DNA from: Hungatella sp.
GTDB taxonomy: Bacteria > Bacillota > Clostridia > Lachnospirales > Lachnospiraceae
Reading direction: 5' to 3'
NCBI GenBank assembly: GCA_022795805.1
Contig: JAAWHK010000024.1
Span: 1-32,609 of the forward strand
DNA: 32,609 nt
Part shown: positions 30,816 through 32,609 of the stretch, one piece after another
How positions within the stretch are numbered: position 1 is the first letter of the stretch
Layout: each line of letters opens with the position of its first letter
Position numbers and translations under genes: made by a program
Notes under the pieces: model-generated
Told to the model about the DNA's origin: nothing
The model's input: the letters and a program-made list of their open reading frames with translations, nothing else
Database searches by the model: none

Positions 30816-32000
30816 GCCCGGCTCCGCCTCCGTCCTCTGGCTGTCCCCGGCCCGCTCCCTGCCGCCTTTTTGTCCCGCCTCTCCATCACGACCGAAATTC
30901 CGGTTTCCTCCCATGGTACCCATTATTTCAATATCTATAGATGATGCATCGATCAGGTGTGAGGAATCCGCCTTCTGTCCCTCGTCCGTAGAGGGTATGG
31001 CTCCCACCAGCTGTCCCAGTATGCTCTCCGCCCGAAGAAGCACCGTGTCATAGAGCATTGCCGACGCCGCTTCATACTCCTCCGGCGAATAAAATGCCGT
31101 AGGGTCTGTCTCCGTCAGCTCGTCGATCTGGCTGTAAACGCGGTTACAGAATTCCTCAAACCTTCCCCCAAAGACATACGTCTCTGCCAGCTGCCTCAGA
31201 TATTCGTGATACCTGGCCAGATACCGTTCATCTTCCAGAAGGCCGTCGAAAAATTCCGTGGCGTCAAAGGGTGTGTCAATGGCATCATTGACGGTTCCCG
31301 AGGCGCCGCTGTTCCTCCCCATTCCCATGCCCCCGAAGGAAAGATTGTAATCCCATGGCAGAATGTTCAGCTGCCCGTTCTCCTCATACAGGTAGTAGTT
31401 GTGGGCCATTGTCCCGGAAAGACTGTCCAGGTTAACCGAAAAGACATGTACCGCCATGTATTTCAGTATATTGTCCACATCCATATACCGCTCCAGATCA
31501 TTGCCTTCGCTTATGTTTTTCAGGGCAGTCACGACCCTGCGGTGATCCTTCTTTCCGGTGTTGTTCACCTCCCCCTCCCATATGGTAGAGTAGCTGTCCA
31601 GATCATCGTCCGTGTAATTCAAATCCGCTCCGCTGCCGCCCATGAACGGTCCCCGCCCGGGCATGCCTTCCCGGTCAGGCCATCCTGCTTTTCCGTTTTT
31701 CGCTCCGGCATCGGTTCGGCCTTCGGCTTCCTCCTCCGGCTGAGATTCAGCCTCTTTCACCGGCTGCCCTTCGGCCTCCTCCGGCTGCGGTTTCTCCTCC
31801 CCTTTGACCATGTTTATCTGCTCTCCATCACCCCATTCATCCCGCATGTCTCCCGGCGGCATCCCCGACCTCCCGGGGCCTCCTCCTTCCCCGCCGCGGC
31901 CGCCTTCCATGCCCATACTCTCCGGCTTATACAGATTGCCCTTCGCCGTTCCGTAATTTCTCAGCTGAAAGCTGTCCTCCACAGCCTCCAGGGCCAGATA

Positions 32001-32007
32001 CCCCCCC
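32001..32007 (-). repeat. G7 homopolymer run at the cotH frameshift
   Basis: Seven C on the + strand (G on the coding strand) lie exactly where the cotH reading frame changes. One more base restores a full-length protein. Confidence 0.85.
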
Positions 32008-32560
32008 AGTACTCCCCGTTCACCGATATCCTGGCATAGTTATACAGAGACGCGTCCACATCCAGATACCGGTACATATCGTACACAAGAGCCTCCTTCA
32101 TGTTGGTGGCGTCCGCGTAATTATTATTCAAAACCAGCTTATCCAGCCCGAAACACGTCTGGCCGTCCACATAGCGGTCAAATTCCATCTTAAAGCTGAA
32201 CCGGTCCGTGTCCGGGTCCATAACTATGGACGACAAACTGGTATTTCCCTTGGGCCGGATTCCCACATTGTATATGGTCTCCTGATTGATCACCACGTCA
32301 CAGGAGTAGTACTCCTCCTCCGCAGCATGGGCAAGCATATCCGCCCACTGCTCCTCATCCATCTGAATGTCAATCTCTATAATCCGGCTGGTGTCAAAGA
32401 GCTCCGTCTCATACTGAATGGCCACGCCGCCTCCGCCGAAGGTCTCCGTCACCCGCTCAGGGAACATCAAAGCCAGCACGCACACCAGAACCGCGGCTGC
32501 CACGATCACGCTGATAATCTTCGTAATATGTTTGTAGGCAACCATGACAGACCTCCTCTC

Positions 32561-32609
32561 TCAGGACATATACTCCCCGTTGTAGCTCACAAGGGTAACT
32601 TCGTTCACA
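32561..32609 (-). CDS. C-terminal end of an upstream gene (partial)
   Basis: The minus strand reads VNEVTLVSYNGEYMS and then TGA at 32561-32563, 15 nt before the cotH-like ATG. Only 15 residues are visible, so the product cannot be named with confidence. In Clostridia, cotH-like genes are often next to DUF4956 membrane protein and VTC-domain genes. The short tail would suit a DUF4956 protein, but this is a guess. The close spacing suggests one operon with the cotH-like gene. Confidence 0.5.
   Translation of the reverse strand, partial: VNEVTLVSYNGEYMS

Larger units (their letters stand above)
30480..32545 (-). pseudogene. cotH: CotH-like kinase, interrupted by a -1 shift in a G7 run
   Basis: Two frames together form one CotH-family protein of about 688 residues. 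The first part (32545-31961) has a membrane anchor (about residues 7-27), RPKGNTSLSS and LVLNNNYADATNMKEAL. The second (31982-30480 frame) holds the kinase-core sequence HNYYLYEENGQ and LPWDYNLSFGG, a Gly/Glu/Gln-rich insert, an 11-residue repeat, and a C-terminal membrane helix (VCGICLFLSAAALVLAM). The break is at seven C on the + strand (32001-32007). With eight, the frame would read GEYWGGYLALEAVEDS, as intact family members do. CotH proteins phosphorylate spore coat or surface proteins. It could be a sequencing error, a mutation or a phase-variable switch. The start has GAGGAGG nearby. Confidence 0.85.

Overview
The window looks like part of the chromosome of a moderately GC-rich anaerobic Clostridia species, probably Lachnospiraceae. 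The reasons are the electron-bifurcating-type ETF, FixC/FixX proteins, CoA-transferases, an Opp/Dpp peptide importer with a PepV-like dipeptidase, and a CotH-type kinase gene. Coding density is high. Ribosome sites are strong (AGGAGG-like). I saw no rRNA, tRNA, insertion sequence or CRISPR array.

Region 1 (1-17097) is one acyl-CoA catabolic locus. A ten-gene minus-strand operon runs from 10602 off the left edge: fixC2, a FadH/BaiCD-type FMN/FeS/FAD reductase, a crotonase, an acyl-CoA synthetase, a CaiA-like acyl-CoA dehydrogenase, a maleylpyruvate-isomerase-like DinB-fold protein, a shortened fixC1, fixX, etfB/fixA and etfA/fixB. Around it are a CaiB-type CoA-transferase (+), an OFA-like MFS transporter (-), a second CaiB-type CoA-transferase (-), and a YkvI-like permease overlapping an SDR dehydrogenase (+). 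The gene set resembles the carnitine cai/fix system: CoA activation, hydration/dehydration, then reduction of an enoyl-CoA with electrons from FixABCX. It has added parts and several altered active sites, so the substrate is probably not simply carnitine. All five transcription units of this locus start from textbook sigma-54 promoters (GG-N10-GC), so I read it as a single RpoN regulon. No enhancer-binding activator gene is in the window.

Region 2 (17187-19195) holds an Eis-like GNAT acetyltransferase and a DUF2156 protein with a 4-nt overlap. A bidirectional terminator separates it from region 1.

Region 3 (19309-29740) is a peptide-use block. The operon oppB-oppC-oppA-oppD-oppF-dipeptidase is divergent from a GntR/FCD regulator. 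Next come a URO-D-family protein with the HXC...C zinc motif of corrinoid methyltransferases and, divergently, an M24 Xaa-Pro-type peptidase. An 18-bp perfect palindrome fills the -35/-10 spacer of the URO-D gene promoter. A related sequence overlaps the opp promoter, so the GntR protein may control both.

Region 4 (29741-32609) holds decaying or variable genes: a frameshifted HEAT/AlkD-like fragment, and a cotH-like gene split by a one-base shift in a run of seven G (C on the + strand) and carrying a 33-bp tandem repeat. The last bases are the end of another minus-strand gene.
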